Source: CAMYLR01 sp039588915
GTDB lineage: Bacteria; Gemmatimonadota; Gemmatimonadetes; JACCXV01; JAHWKZ01
Length of the DNA: 27,456 nucleotides
NCBI GenBank assembly: GCA_039588915.1
Contig: JBDGYV010000031.1
Span: forward strand, 1 to 27,456
Direction: 5' to 3'
Shown here: positions 14,801-22,233 of the stretch, in pieces
Position numbering within the stretch: the stretch's first letter is position 1
How the letters are laid out: every line of letters starts with the position of its first letter
Notes under the pieces: model-generated
What the model was told of the DNA's origin: nothing
Database searches by the model: none
Seen by the model: only the letters and a program-made list of their open reading frames with translations
Made by a program: the position numbers and the translations under genes

Positions 14801-15373
14801 ATGAAGAGATTCGCTTTCATCGCGCTTCTGGGAGCCATAGTGGCACTCTTCGGCTACGCGCTGTCACGCCAGCCGACGCTGGCGTCCCCGCTTGTCGGTC
14901 ACACCGCGCCGCAGTTCGCGATCCCGTACTACAGCGCTCCCGATTCGAACCTCGTTCTGGACGATTTTCACGGCCGACCGGTGGTCGTGAACTTCTGGGC
15001 GTCGTGGTGTCTGTCGTGCCGCGCCGAAGCGGCCGTTCTCGAAGCCGGTTGGCAGCGCCACGGTCCCGACGTGGCGTTCATGGGGATCGCGGTCAACGAC
15101 AGAGAGGCTGCGGCTAAGGCGTTCATCGAGCGATACGGAAAAACGTACTTGCTGGCGGCCGACGTAGACGGTTCGGTGGCGATCGACTACGGCCTGTTCG
15201 GTGTACCGGAGACTTTTTTCATCGCTCCCGACGGTCGAATTCTGTCGAAGCACATCGGCCCGGTGTCGAGTGCCGAGCTCGATCGGCAAGTGGCAGCGCT
15301 GAAACTCGGTCAGGTGGGGGACGCGTCCGGCGATCCCACGACCGTGACCCCGTTCGGAGGTGGCCAGCCGTGA
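14801..15373 (+). CDS. ccmG: Cytochrome c biogenesis thiol:disulfide reductase CcmG/DsbE (TlpA-like)
   Basis: This 190-residue membrane-anchored periplasmic thioredoxin-fold protein reduces apocytochrome c or CcmH so that heme can be attached. An N-terminal anchor helix (residues 4-20, FAFIALLGAIVALFGYAL) is followed by the thioredoxin core. The redox pair is C70/C73 in ASWCLSC, and the cis-proline loop is GVPETFFI. The ATG at 14801 gives a normal N-terminus, and upstream extension of the frame reads through the promoter region. A C-terminal tail (DASGDPTTVTPFGG) is extra. It is first of nine genes, with the GTGA overlap to ccmH. Confidence 0.9.
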   Translation: MKRFAFIALLGAIVALFGYALSRQPTLASPLVGHTAPQFAIPYYSAPDSNLVLDDFHGRPVVVNFWASWCLSCRAEAAVLEAGWQRHGPDVAFMGIAVNDREAAAKAFIERYGKTYLLAADVDGSVAIDYGLFGVPETFFIAPDGRILSKHIGPVSSAELDRQVAALKLGQVGDASGDPTTVTPFGGGQP

Positions 15374-15888
15374 AATCGATCGTGCTAATGTCAATTGTGA
15401 TGGCCGGGTTTTTATCGGCGATCCCAGCGCAAGCCGCCCAAGATGCCCTCGCGCCGGAAGAGCGGTTGAGCGAGGCTGATGGCAGCGCGATCGAGCTGAC
15501 CCCCGAGCAGGAATCTCGCGCCCGATCGCTCGAGAGCGAATTCAAGTGTCCAGTTTGCCGCAGCCAGTCGATACGACAATCACGGTCGTTCATGGCCGAG
15601 GACATGAAACGCCGGGTGCGCGAGTTGATCGCCCAGGGGCGCTCCGACGACGAGGTCCGGGAGTACTTCATAGCCCGGTACGGTGAGTGGATTCTGTTGA
15701 CGCCTCCCAAGAGGGGATTTAGCCTTGTAGCGTACGTGTTGCCGTTTATGGCGGTGGTAGCCGGTGCCGCCATGTTGGTGTTCGCTGCGCGTCGTTGGCG
15801 GCGCGGAGACGGCAGCCGATTAACGCCAGAGCCGCCACCGGCTCCATACTTGGAGCGGCTCGATAAAGAGCTCGAGGAGAACGAATAA
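15370..15888 (+). CDS. ccmH: Cytochrome c maturation protein CcmH
   Basis: The protein has 172 residues. A signal/anchor (MKSIVLMSIVMAGFLSAIPAQA) leads to a periplasmic three-helix domain with the redox motif KCPVCRSQSI (C60, C63), the CcmH form of RCxxC. A second membrane helix (VAYVLPFMAVVAGAAMLVFA) and a short cytoplasmic tail follow. The EVREYFIARYGEWILLTPP block is diagnostic for the family. CcmH works with CcmF and CcmG to keep apocytochrome CxxCH reduced for heme ligation. The start is GTG at 15370, overlapping the ccmG stop. There is no TPR domain in this protein. Confidence 0.92.
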   Translation: MKSIVLMSIVMAGFLSAIPAQAAQDALAPEERLSEADGSAIELTPEQESRARSLESEFKCPVCRSQSIRQSRSFMAEDMKRRVRELIAQGRSDDEVREYFIARYGEWILLTPPKRGFSLVAYVLPFMAVVAGAAMLVFAARRWRRGDGSRLTPEPPPAPYLERLDKELEENE

Positions 15889-16322
15889 TGAAGAGAGGAC
15901 GCACATCATTTGGCAAGTTGGCTCTCGCGATAGTGTTGGTTGGCGCCGCGCTGACCTACCTGGTGTTTCAGGGAACTCGTCAGAATCTCACTTACTATTA
16001 CGAAGTGGACGAGCTGCTCGCGGTTGCCGACACCGACGGTCGGATCCGGATCTCAGGTGACATCGTAGAGGGGTCGATCGTCCAGAACGCTGAGGCTCGG
16101 CAGGTCCGTTTCGCGATCCAAAGCGCGGCCGGATCTGAGGGCGGCTCGGCTCAGGTCCCGGTCGTCTATGAGGGCGCGGTGCCCGACATCTTCCGCCCTG
16201 GGATTCAAGTCGTCGTCGAGGGGCAGCTCGATGCTGAAGGCACCTTCCATGCCGAGACGCTCCTCACCAAGTGCCCATCCAAGTACCAAGCCGAGGGCGA
16301 CCTCACCACGCTAGGTCCATAG
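15888..16322 (+). CDS. ccmE: Heme chaperone CcmE, cysteine (CxxxY) variant
   Basis: The protein has 144 residues. An N-terminal anchor helix (residues 8-27) precedes an OB-fold beta barrel (RISGDIVEGSIV, VPVVYEGAVPDIFRPGIQVVVEGQL). CcmE binds heme covalently and delivers it to CcmF. In the standard protein the heme is linked to the His of HxxxY. Here the motif is LLTKCPSKYQ, so C129 takes the place of that His and Y133 is kept. This is the CxxxY form known from archaea and some bacteria, a System I variant reported to lack CcmH, yet ccmH is present here. The ATG overlaps the ccmH stop by 1 nt (TAATG). Confidence 0.9.
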   Translation: MKRGRTSFGKLALAIVLVGAALTYLVFQGTRQNLTYYYEVDELLAVADTDGRIRISGDIVEGSIVQNAEARQVRFAIQSAAGSEGGSAQVPVVYEGAVPDIFRPGIQVVVEGQLDAEGTFHAETLLTKCPSKYQAEGDLTTLGP

Positions 16323-17065
16323 CCGCGGTTCTGAACCGAGAGCCAACCCGAGGCGTACCGCTGCTCGAGGTCGTCGGCGTGTCTCGACATTTCGGGTCGC
16401 TGTTCGCGCTCGACGAGGTCTCGTTTTCGATGGACGCGGGCGATTTTCTAGTCATCGTGGGCCCGAACGGCGCCGGCAAGACCACGCTCGTCCGAACGCT
16501 CGCTAGGCTCGCGCGCCCGTCATCAGGGACCGTCCGCCTTACCGGCGACGATTGGTTGGCAGCGCCTGCCGAACGGCAGGTGGAGGTCGGCGTGGTGTCC
16601 CACGCGACGTTTCTCTACGATGGTCTGTCGGCGCTCGAGAACCTCGTGTTTTACGCCACCCTGTACGGCGTCAAAGATCCTGAGCGGAGCGCCCGGCAAG
16701 CGTTAGAGGACGCCGAGCTCAGCAGCCTCAGTGACCGCCGGGCGGGAACGCTATCGCGCGGTCAGGCCCAACGGCTGTCGATCGCTCGCTCGGCGCTGCA
16801 CGACCCGCGCATCTTGCTGCTCGATGAGCCGTACGCCGGACTCGATCCGCACGCCGCTTCGCGACTCGGCGTCGCGCTCGGCCGGCTGAGATCCGCTGGA
16901 CGAGCGATCGTGCTCACCACCCACGATCTGGCCCGTGTACCGGCAGCGGTCACCCACTACCTCGTTCTCGTAGCCGGGAGGGTGGCCGACTCGGGCGAGT
17001 GGAGCACGCTCGCTGAAGGCGAGCTCGCCGATCGGTACTCCCGTGCCGTGGCGAGGACGGAATGA
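16271..17065 (+). CDS. ccmA: Heme exporter ATP-binding protein CcmA
   Basis: This is an ABC ATPase of 264 residues from the GTG at 16271. Walker A is IVGPNGAGKTTLVR, the signature LSRGQAQRLSIARS, Walker B ILLLDEPYAGLD and the H-loop TTHDLARV. With CcmB it uses ATP to release heme-loaded CcmE from CcmC. The start is awkward: after the ccmE stop no ATG, GTG or TTG occurs before the first strand, so the only standard start is GTG 16271, 52 nt inside ccmE. A CTG at 16331 or ATA at 16319 would give a more usual N-terminus. The true start is uncertain. Its ATGA overlap with ccmB indicates coupling. Confidence 0.88.
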   Translation: MPIQVPSRGRPHHARSIAAVLNREPTRGVPLLEVVGVSRHFGSLFALDEVSFSMDAGDFLVIVGPNGAGKTTLVRTLARLARPSSGTVRLTGDDWLAAPAERQVEVGVVSHATFLYDGLSALENLVFYATLYGVKDPERSARQALEDAELSSLSDRRAGTLSRGQAQRLSIARSALHDPRILLLDEPYAGLDPHAASRLGVALGRLRSAGRAIVLTTHDLARVPAAVTHYLVLVAGRVADSGEWSTLAEGELADRYSRAVARTE

Positions 17066-17736
17066 CCGGTCTCAAGTCCGCCGTTGCGATCATCGCCAAG
17101 GACGTTCGACTCGAAGCGCGTCGCGTCGAGAACCTGGCTACGATGGCGATTTTCGCCGTGCTCGTCGTGGTGGTCTTTGTCTTTGCGGGAGATCCGACCC
17201 CAGAAGATCTATCGCGTCTTGGACCGGGCGCCCTGTGGGTCAGCCTGCTGTTTGCCGGCGCGATCGGGTTCCAGCGATGGTTCGCCCAGGAAGAGAGAAA
17301 CGGAGCGCTGCAAGGGCTGCTTCTGACGCCGGTCGATCGGGGCGCCTTGTTTATCGGCAAGTGGGTCGGTGCGACGCTCTTCCTGTTGGCGATCGAGTGC
17401 GTGTTGGTGCCCGCGGCGTCGATGCTCTACGATCTCCACCTCGGCGCCGTGTGGCCCAAGCTGACGCTTGTTATGGTCGTCGTGACGATCGGCTACGCGG
17501 CGCTGGGGACGTTCTTCGCTGCGATCGCCGCCCATACGACGGCCGGGCAACTCCTGTTGCCGGTGCTGCTGTTCCCGCTTAGCGTGCCGATCCTTCTGGC
17601 CGGCGCTGGTGCCAGCCAGCAGATCATGACTGGGGACGGGACCGCGTACTGGGACTGGGTTGGTCTGGCGGCCGCGTTTGACGTGATATTCGGGACGGTG
17701 TGCACGATGACCTTTGAATACGTGATTACCGAATGA
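17062..17736 (+). CDS. ccmB: Heme exporter membrane protein CcmB
   Basis: This 224-residue protein has six hydrophobic helices and the family features KDVRLEARRVENLATM near the N-terminus and ERNGALQGLLLTPVDRGALFIGK in the first loop. CcmB is the membrane partner of CcmA in the CcmABCD complex. The start overlaps the ccmA stop (ATGA) and the stop overlaps the ccmC start (ATGA). Length and topology are normal. Confidence 0.92.
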   Translation: MTGLKSAVAIIAKDVRLEARRVENLATMAIFAVLVVVVFVFAGDPTPEDLSRLGPGALWVSLLFAGAIGFQRWFAQEERNGALQGLLLTPVDRGALFIGKWVGATLFLLAIECVLVPAASMLYDLHLGAVWPKLTLVMVVVTIGYAALGTFFAAIAAHTTAGQLLLPVLLFPLSVPILLAGAGASQQIMTGDGTAYWDWVGLAAAFDVIFGTVCTMTFEYVITE

Positions 17737-18515
17737 TCGCGTCGATCAAGAAGTGGTGGCCGCGTTCGTGGCGCCAGTTCTGGACGACGCTCGACGGTCG
17801 TACGTACCACGTCCTGCTGCATGCACGGCCATGGATCGGTTGGTTGGCGGTGGGGATGATGGTTGCCACTTTCGCGCTCGTGTTTTGGTGGGTGCCGCTC
17901 GAGTCTATCCAAGGTTACCCGCAGAAAATTTTCTACATCCACGTCCCATCGGCTTGGCTCATGTATTCCGCCTTCGCGGTCGTTTTTGTCGCCTCCGTCA
18001 TGTATCTGTGGCAGCGGACTCAGCTGTGGGACATCTTCGCGCGCTGCGCGGCCGAGATCGGTTTCCTGTTTTGCACTCTTACGTTGGTTACTGGCATGCT
18101 CTGGGGAAGTCCAATCTGGGGCAAGCCGTGGGTGTGGGACGCCCGCTTGACGTCGACGTTTGTCCTGTGGCTCATCTACATGGGCTACATGCTGTTTCGC
18201 CTGCTCGCCCGTCGCGACATCGAGGTCGGTCGGATCGCGGCGGTGATCGGCATCGTCGGCTTCCTCGACGTGCCGATCATTCATTTATCCGTCCAGTGGT
18301 GGCGAACGCTCCATCCGCTACCGGTCGTGATGATCGCCAACGACCCCGGCGGCGGCTTGCCGGCATCGATGCTGATCACGCTGCTCGTGGCGCTGACCTC
18401 TTTTTCGCTCGTGTTCGTATACTTGTTGACCCAGCGTGTGTGGCAAGAACGAACGATCGAAAACCTGAGCCTGTTGGAAGCGATCCTCGATCGCAAGACG
18501 GAGCACGCAACGTGA
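17733..18515 (+). CDS. ccmC: Heme handling protein CcmC
   Basis: This 260-residue protein has six membrane helices. The tryptophan-rich WWD segment is WGSPIWGKPWVWDARLTS, and the two heme-iron ligands appear as H70 (IFYIHVPSAW) and H184 (DVPIIHLSVQWWRTLH). CcmC loads heme onto CcmE at the outer face of the membrane. The ATG overlaps the ccmB stop, and the end overlaps the ccmD start (GTGA). Nothing is missing relative to the family. Confidence 0.94.
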   Translation: MIASIKKWWPRSWRQFWTTLDGRTYHVLLHARPWIGWLAVGMMVATFALVFWWVPLESIQGYPQKIFYIHVPSAWLMYSAFAVVFVASVMYLWQRTQLWDIFARCAAEIGFLFCTLTLVTGMLWGSPIWGKPWVWDARLTSTFVLWLIYMGYMLFRLLARRDIEVGRIAAVIGIVGFLDVPIIHLSVQWWRTLHPLPVVMIANDPGGGLPASMLITLLVALTSFSLVFVYLLTQRVWQERTIENLSLLEAILDRKTEHAT

Positions 18516-18664
18516 AATATTATCTGACGGCTTACATCATTTTTTGGACCGGGCTGTTTCTGTATCTGATTTGGCTGAGCGGACGCCAAGCTTGGCTCAA
18601 CCGTCGCGCCGCGGGATTGGTCGAGCGGTTGGTCGCGCGGAGTGAACGCGGAGAGCAGCCATGA
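18512..18664 (+). CDS. ccmD: Small heme exporter subunit CcmD
   Basis: This 50-residue protein has one membrane helix (YYLTAYIIFWTGLFLYLIWLS) and a basic cytoplasmic tail (RQAWLNRRAAG), as is usual for CcmD. It stabilises the CcmABC complex and aids release of holo-CcmE. The GTG start at 18512 overlaps the ccmC stop and the TGA overlaps the ccmF ATG, so both neighbours are tightly coupled. The assignment rests on position, size and topology, because CcmD is poorly conserved in sequence. Its frame stays open far upstream across ccmC, so automatic callers may miss it. Confidence 0.8.
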   Translation: MKYYLTAYIIFWTGLFLYLIWLSGRQAWLNRRAAGLVERLVARSERGEQP

Positions 18665-20676
18665 GCGTCTACTGGCTCGGACCGCTTGCGCTGTGGGTGG
18701 GGCTTGGCCTCGCTCTATACGGCTTGGTCATCGGAATTGTTGGTGGTCGGCGTCGCGACCAGCGGTTGATCGACGGTGCGACGGGCTCCGTGTTTGGCAC
18801 GGGGATTTGCGTTGCGTTCGCGTATGCACTCCTGACGGCCGGTTTTCTGGCTGACGAGTTTCGGTTGTCGTACGTCGCCAACAACGCCAGCCGCGCGATG
18901 CCACCGTGGTACAAAGCGACCGCAGTGTGGGGTGGGATGGAGGGCTCAATGCTCTTGTGGGCGTTCATCCTGGCCGGGTACTCGACCGCCGCGATATGGA
19001 TTCACCGGCGCCGTCATCCGGAACTCATACCGTACGCGGCTTCGGTGTTGCAGGGAATCATGGCGTTCTTTTTGGGCGTCATGGTCTTCAGTTCCAAGCC
19101 GTTTGTGACGCTGGACTTTACACCGGTCGACGGCGTCGGCTTGAACCCGCTTCTGCAAAACCACTGGATGGCTGCACACCCGCCGTCGCTGTACATGGGC
19201 TACGTCGGCTGGTCGGTCCCGTTCGCGTTCGCGATGGCGGCGCTGATCAGCGGTCGGTTGGGGACCGAGTGGATCGTGGCGATCCGCAAGTGGGCGCTGG
19301 TCGCTTTCCTGTTCCTCACGGTCGGTAACCTGATGGGGTCCCACTGGGCGTACATCGAGCTGGGATGGGGTGGCTTCTGGGGTTGGGATCCGGTCGAGAA
19401 CTCGGCCATCATGCCCTGGTTTGTCGGTGCGGCTTTTGTGCACTCGATCATGATCCAGGAAAAGCGCGGCATGCTGAAACTGTGGAACGTGGGCCTCGTG
19501 ACCACCACGTTCGCGCTCACGATCCTGGGTACGTTTGTGACGCGGAGCGGGATTATCGAGTCAGTTCACGCCTTTGCGTCAACGAACATCGGGGTCGTTT
19601 TTCTGAGTTTTCTAACGCTTGTCATCGGATTGGCGGTCGGGCTGACGTGGTGGCGTTCGGACCTCTTGCAAGCCGAGCATCGCCTCGAGTCGTTCGCGTC
19701 ACGAGAGAGCGCGTTCCTGTTCAACAACCTGCTGCTGCTCGGCATCTTCTTCGCGGTCTGGTGGGGGACGTTTTTCCCGTTCATATCGGAGGCGGCGACT
19801 GGGCAACGGATCTCCGTCGGCCCGCCGTTCTTCAATCTGGTGAACAAACCGCTGTCGATCGGTCTTTTGTTGCTGACCGGGATTGGGCCGGTGATCGCCT
19901 GGCGGCGCGCCTCGCGCCACAATCTGCAGCGCAATTTCCGAGTCCCAGTTGCGGTTCTGGTCGTGGCCGGTGTGGTCGCCTTCGCGCTCGGGATCCACTC
20001 CTGGTACGCGGTCTCCGTGATCGCGTTCGGCGCCTTTGTACTGGCGACGATCGGCCAGGAGATGGGTCGCGGAGCCCGCGCTCGCATGCGCTCCAAAGGG
20101 GAGCGGCCGTTGACCGCGCTGGTGAGCCTCGTCGGTCGGAACCGCCGCCGCTACGGTGGTTACATTGTCCATATCGGAGTGGTATTCGTATTTGCCGGGA
20201 TCGCCGGCGTGTTCTTCGTGACCGAGCAATCGGTGCGGTTGTCGCCTGGGGAAACGATTGAAGTCGGATCGTTCGAGATCGTCTATCGAGGAACCGACAT
20301 CGAACGGGGTCCCAACTATACCGCGACGGTCGCCAACCTCACGGTATCTGAGAACGGCGGGCGCGAGTACCGGATACGACCCGAAAAGCGTTTCTATCCT
20401 GAAGGGCAGGAGCAGACTACGACCGAGGTCGCCATCTGGTCGCGCACGTTCGAGGATTTCTACGCCATCCTCGAGGGGTATCAACCCGCTACCCAGGCCG
20501 CTGATGTAACCGTGATCGTCAACCCGATGGTGATGTGGATCTGGGTCGGGGGCGGGATCATGGTGTTCGGCATGCTGGTCGCGCTGACAACGCCGCGGCC
20601 GGGAGGTCGTCGTCGTCGAGCTGTGAAGCCGGCCGAGCGGGAGACCGAGCGGAAGACCGAGCGCGTCGGTGCGTGA
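18661..20676 (+). CDS. ccmF: Cytochrome c heme lyase subunit CcmF
   Basis: This 671-residue membrane protein has about 15 helices, the family's normal length. The WWD domain is LGWGGFWGWDPVENSA. Conserved heme-ligand histidines appear as H173 (MAAHPPSLYMGY), H261 (VHSIMIQEKRG) and H303 (ESVHAFAS). The C-terminal periplasmic region (FEIVYRGTDIERGPNY...RPEKRFYPEGQEQTTTEVAI) is intact, followed by a last helix and a basic, Glu/Arg-rich tail. CcmF takes heme from CcmE and attaches it to apocytochrome. Its ATG overlaps the ccmD stop, and its end overlaps the CcmI-like gene. Confidence 0.95.
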   Translation: MSVYWLGPLALWVGLGLALYGLVIGIVGGRRRDQRLIDGATGSVFGTGICVAFAYALLTAGFLADEFRLSYVANNASRAMPPWYKATAVWGGMEGSMLLWAFILAGYSTAAIWIHRRRHPELIPYAASVLQGIMAFFLGVMVFSSKPFVTLDFTPVDGVGLNPLLQNHWMAAHPPSLYMGYVGWSVPFAFAMAALISGRLGTEWIVAIRKWALVAFLFLTVGNLMGSHWAYIELGWGGFWGWDPVENSAIMPWFVGAAFVHSIMIQEKRGMLKLWNVGLVTTTFALTILGTFVTRSGIIESVHAFASTNIGVVFLSFLTLVIGLAVGLTWWRSDLLQAEHRLESFASRESAFLFNNLLLLGIFFAVWWGTFFPFISEAATGQRISVGPPFFNLVNKPLSIGLLLLTGIGPVIAWRRASRHNLQRNFRVPVAVLVVAGVVAFALGIHSWYAVSVIAFGAFVLATIGQEMGRGARARMRSKGERPLTALVSLVGRNRRRYGGYIVHIGVVFVFAGIAGVFFVTEQSVRLSPGETIEVGSFEIVYRGTDIERGPNYTATVANLTVSENGGREYRIRPEKRFYPEGQEQTTTEVAIWSRTFEDFYAILEGYQPATQAADVTVIVNPMVMWIWVGGGIMVFGMLVALTTPRPGGRRRRAVKPAERETERKTERVGA

Positions 20677-20969
20677 GCGACACGCTGCTGATCTTGGTCG
20701 GATTGTGGGTCCTGCTGGCAGCGGTGTGGCTGGCCATGCATCCGCTGTTTGGGGGTTCGGTGGAGCCGGTGTCACCTGCTATCGCGCATAGGCGTGAGTT
20801 GGAGGCCGAGAAGGCGCGACTCCTCGAAGAGATCCAGGAGCTCCAGCTCGATTACGCAACCGGGAAACTATCGGAGGAGGACCACGCGGTCCTCGAAGCG
20901 CGGCTCAAGTCGCGCGCTGTGAAGGTCATGCAAGAGCTGGAGGCTACAGCGGGTCGCTCGTCTGGATGA
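20673..20969 (+). CDS. CcmI N-terminal-like membrane/coiled-coil protein
   Basis: The protein has 98 residues. One helix at residues 4-25 is followed by a charged coiled coil (RRELEAEKARLLEEIQELQLDYATGKLSEEDHAVLEARLK), which matches the start of CcmI and of archaeal-type CcmH-associated proteins. The TPR domain that lets full CcmI bind the apocytochrome tail is absent. It may be a scaffold for CcmF/CcmH. The GTG start overlaps the ccmF stop (GTGA), so it is the last gene of the ccm operon. Its 3' end overlaps the end of the convergent gene by 26 nt. Confidence 0.75.
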   Translation: MSDTLLILVGLWVLLAAVWLAMHPLFGGSVEPVSPAIAHRRELEAEKARLLEEIQELQLDYATGKLSEEDHAVLEARLKSRAVKVMQELEATAGRSSG

Positions 20970-21351
20970 CGCGGTAGCGGTCGACCGTCTTGGTGGCGGC
21001 AACCGCTTGGTCGAGACTTAGCGACGTGTCGTTTTCCGTGCCGCGGTCACTCGGCTCCGGCATGGGGTCCGGGCGAATGATCGACGATCGGGGATCGTGC
21101 GGCGCATCCGGATCGACGTCGATTACCCACTCGAAACGTTTTCCCTCAAAAGCCGAATCCCGCTTGAGAAACTCGCGGAAGTCGTCGTCGTACACTTCGA
21201 ACACGACCCCGTCACGGTCGGGATCCAAGTAGAACACGCTCACCGTGGCCGGCGGATCGATGCGCCGATCGAACACCTGATAGCGCGGCGGCACACCCCT
21301 TAGGGTGGTCGGCTTGCGGGCGTGGATACGGCGCGTCTTTTCAGCGCTCAT
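20944..21351 (-). CDS. Uncharacterised acidic soluble protein
   Basis: The 135-residue protein starts MSAEKTRRIHARKPTTLRGVP. It has a beta-rich centre (TVSVFYLDPDRDGVVFEVYD, KRFEWVIDVDPDAPHD) and a disordered acidic stretch. There is no signal peptide or membrane helix, and I recognise no family. The ATG at 21351 has a GGAG about 8 nt upstream; the open frame extends to 21381, but that start has less support. It is divergent from the lipoprotein gene, with 81 nt between the starts. Confidence 0.6.
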   Translation of the reverse strand: MSAEKTRRIHARKPTTLRGVPPRYQVFDRRIDPPATVSVFYLDPDRDGVVFEVYDDDFREFLKRDSAFEGKRFEWVIDVDPDAPHDPRSSIIRPDPMPEPSDRGTENDTSLSLDQAVAATKTVDRYRVIQTSDPL

Positions 21352-21432
21352 GTGTATTCTCCGAGAGGGTCTCGCGATCACACCGAGCCAGGAGGCTCAG
21401 CCCAAAAGTCCAATATAGCTTGCATCGTGACT

Positions 21433-22233
21433 ATGGCATTTCATTTACTCACACGATTGGGGTCGCTTTCGGCGCTCTGTCTGTTGGCGCTCGGTTGTCG
21501 CGCTGACGTGTGGATCGAGAGCCCGGAAGAGCGCGCTCTCGCACTCGCAGACACAGCGGGACTTACCACGCAAGCGGGCCGAGTCGACACCGTCTTTCGA
21601 CCGATGCCGGTCGACAGTGCTGCTGCCAGCTTCGCCTGGCTGGTCGATCGCCCCGCGCCCAGACTCCCTTCGTCTCGGGCATTTCCGCGTGACCCGGTCG
21701 CCGCGGTCCGCCAGTACTTGCGGGCGCTCTCGCAGACTGGGTCGAGCTCTCGCGGCACGATCGGCGTGGGCGAGGTCGGTTACGAGCGAGCGTTCACCTA
21801 TCTCCACCCGCGCGTTCGACGGAGCATGTCGGAGGAAGAGCTGGCGCGGCGGCTGGGCGGCATCGTTCGCCCGACGATCGTTCGGTTGCGAGCCGTTCCG
21901 GGTGACTCGACCCGTGTTTTCGCTGAGTTGCTGGTGCTCAGGGAAGTCGATGAGCAATCGATGCTGGGCCTCTACTTCGGACATTTCGTAACCAGGCCGG
22001 GGGACAACGGGTGGCAGTTGACGGCTGCCCGGCTGGCGAGCGAAGACTGGCAGTCGCGACTCGGGCGAATCGACGATTGGAGGTATGACCGCGCTCGTGC
22101 GGCCAACGAGTTTGCCACTGAAGACGCGCGCTACTCACGTGACCTGGTTCAGCTCGAAAGCGGTGAGTGGGTGCCGCTCGCCCGCCCGGCACCGGCCGCC
22201 GATCTGACGCTCGGACTGCCTGAGCCGCGCTAG
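21433..22233 (+). CDS. Putative lipoprotein of unknown function
   Basis: The 266-residue protein starts with a lipoprotein signal: hydrophobic residues 9-20 and a LALGC lipobox with the lipidated Cys at 22, so it is probably anchored in the inner or outer membrane. The mature part contains DPVAAVRQYLRALSQTG and a beta-rich segment (RVFAELLVLREVDEQSMLGLYFGHFV). These hint at an NTF2-like fold, but I do not recognise a family. GTG 21427 is an alternative start. Its stop codon shares a CTAG with the stop of convergent pheA. Confidence 0.65.
   Translation: MAFHLLTRLGSLSALCLLALGCRADVWIESPEERALALADTAGLTTQAGRVDTVFRPMPVDSAAASFAWLVDRPAPRLPSSRAFPRDPVAAVRQYLRALSQTGSSSRGTIGVGEVGYERAFTYLHPRVRRSMSEEELARRLGGIVRPTIVRLRAVPGDSTRVFAELLVLREVDEQSMLGLYFGHFVTRPGDNGWQLTAARLASEDWQSRLGRIDDWRYDRARAANEFATEDARYSRDLVQLESGEWVPLARPAPAADLTLGLPEPR

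Noticed and set aside
21385..21398. Small hairpin GAGCC-AGGA-GGCTC between the divergent genes at 21351 and 21433
   Set aside because: Only 5 bp, no T-run and no clear link to a start or stop. Could be chance.
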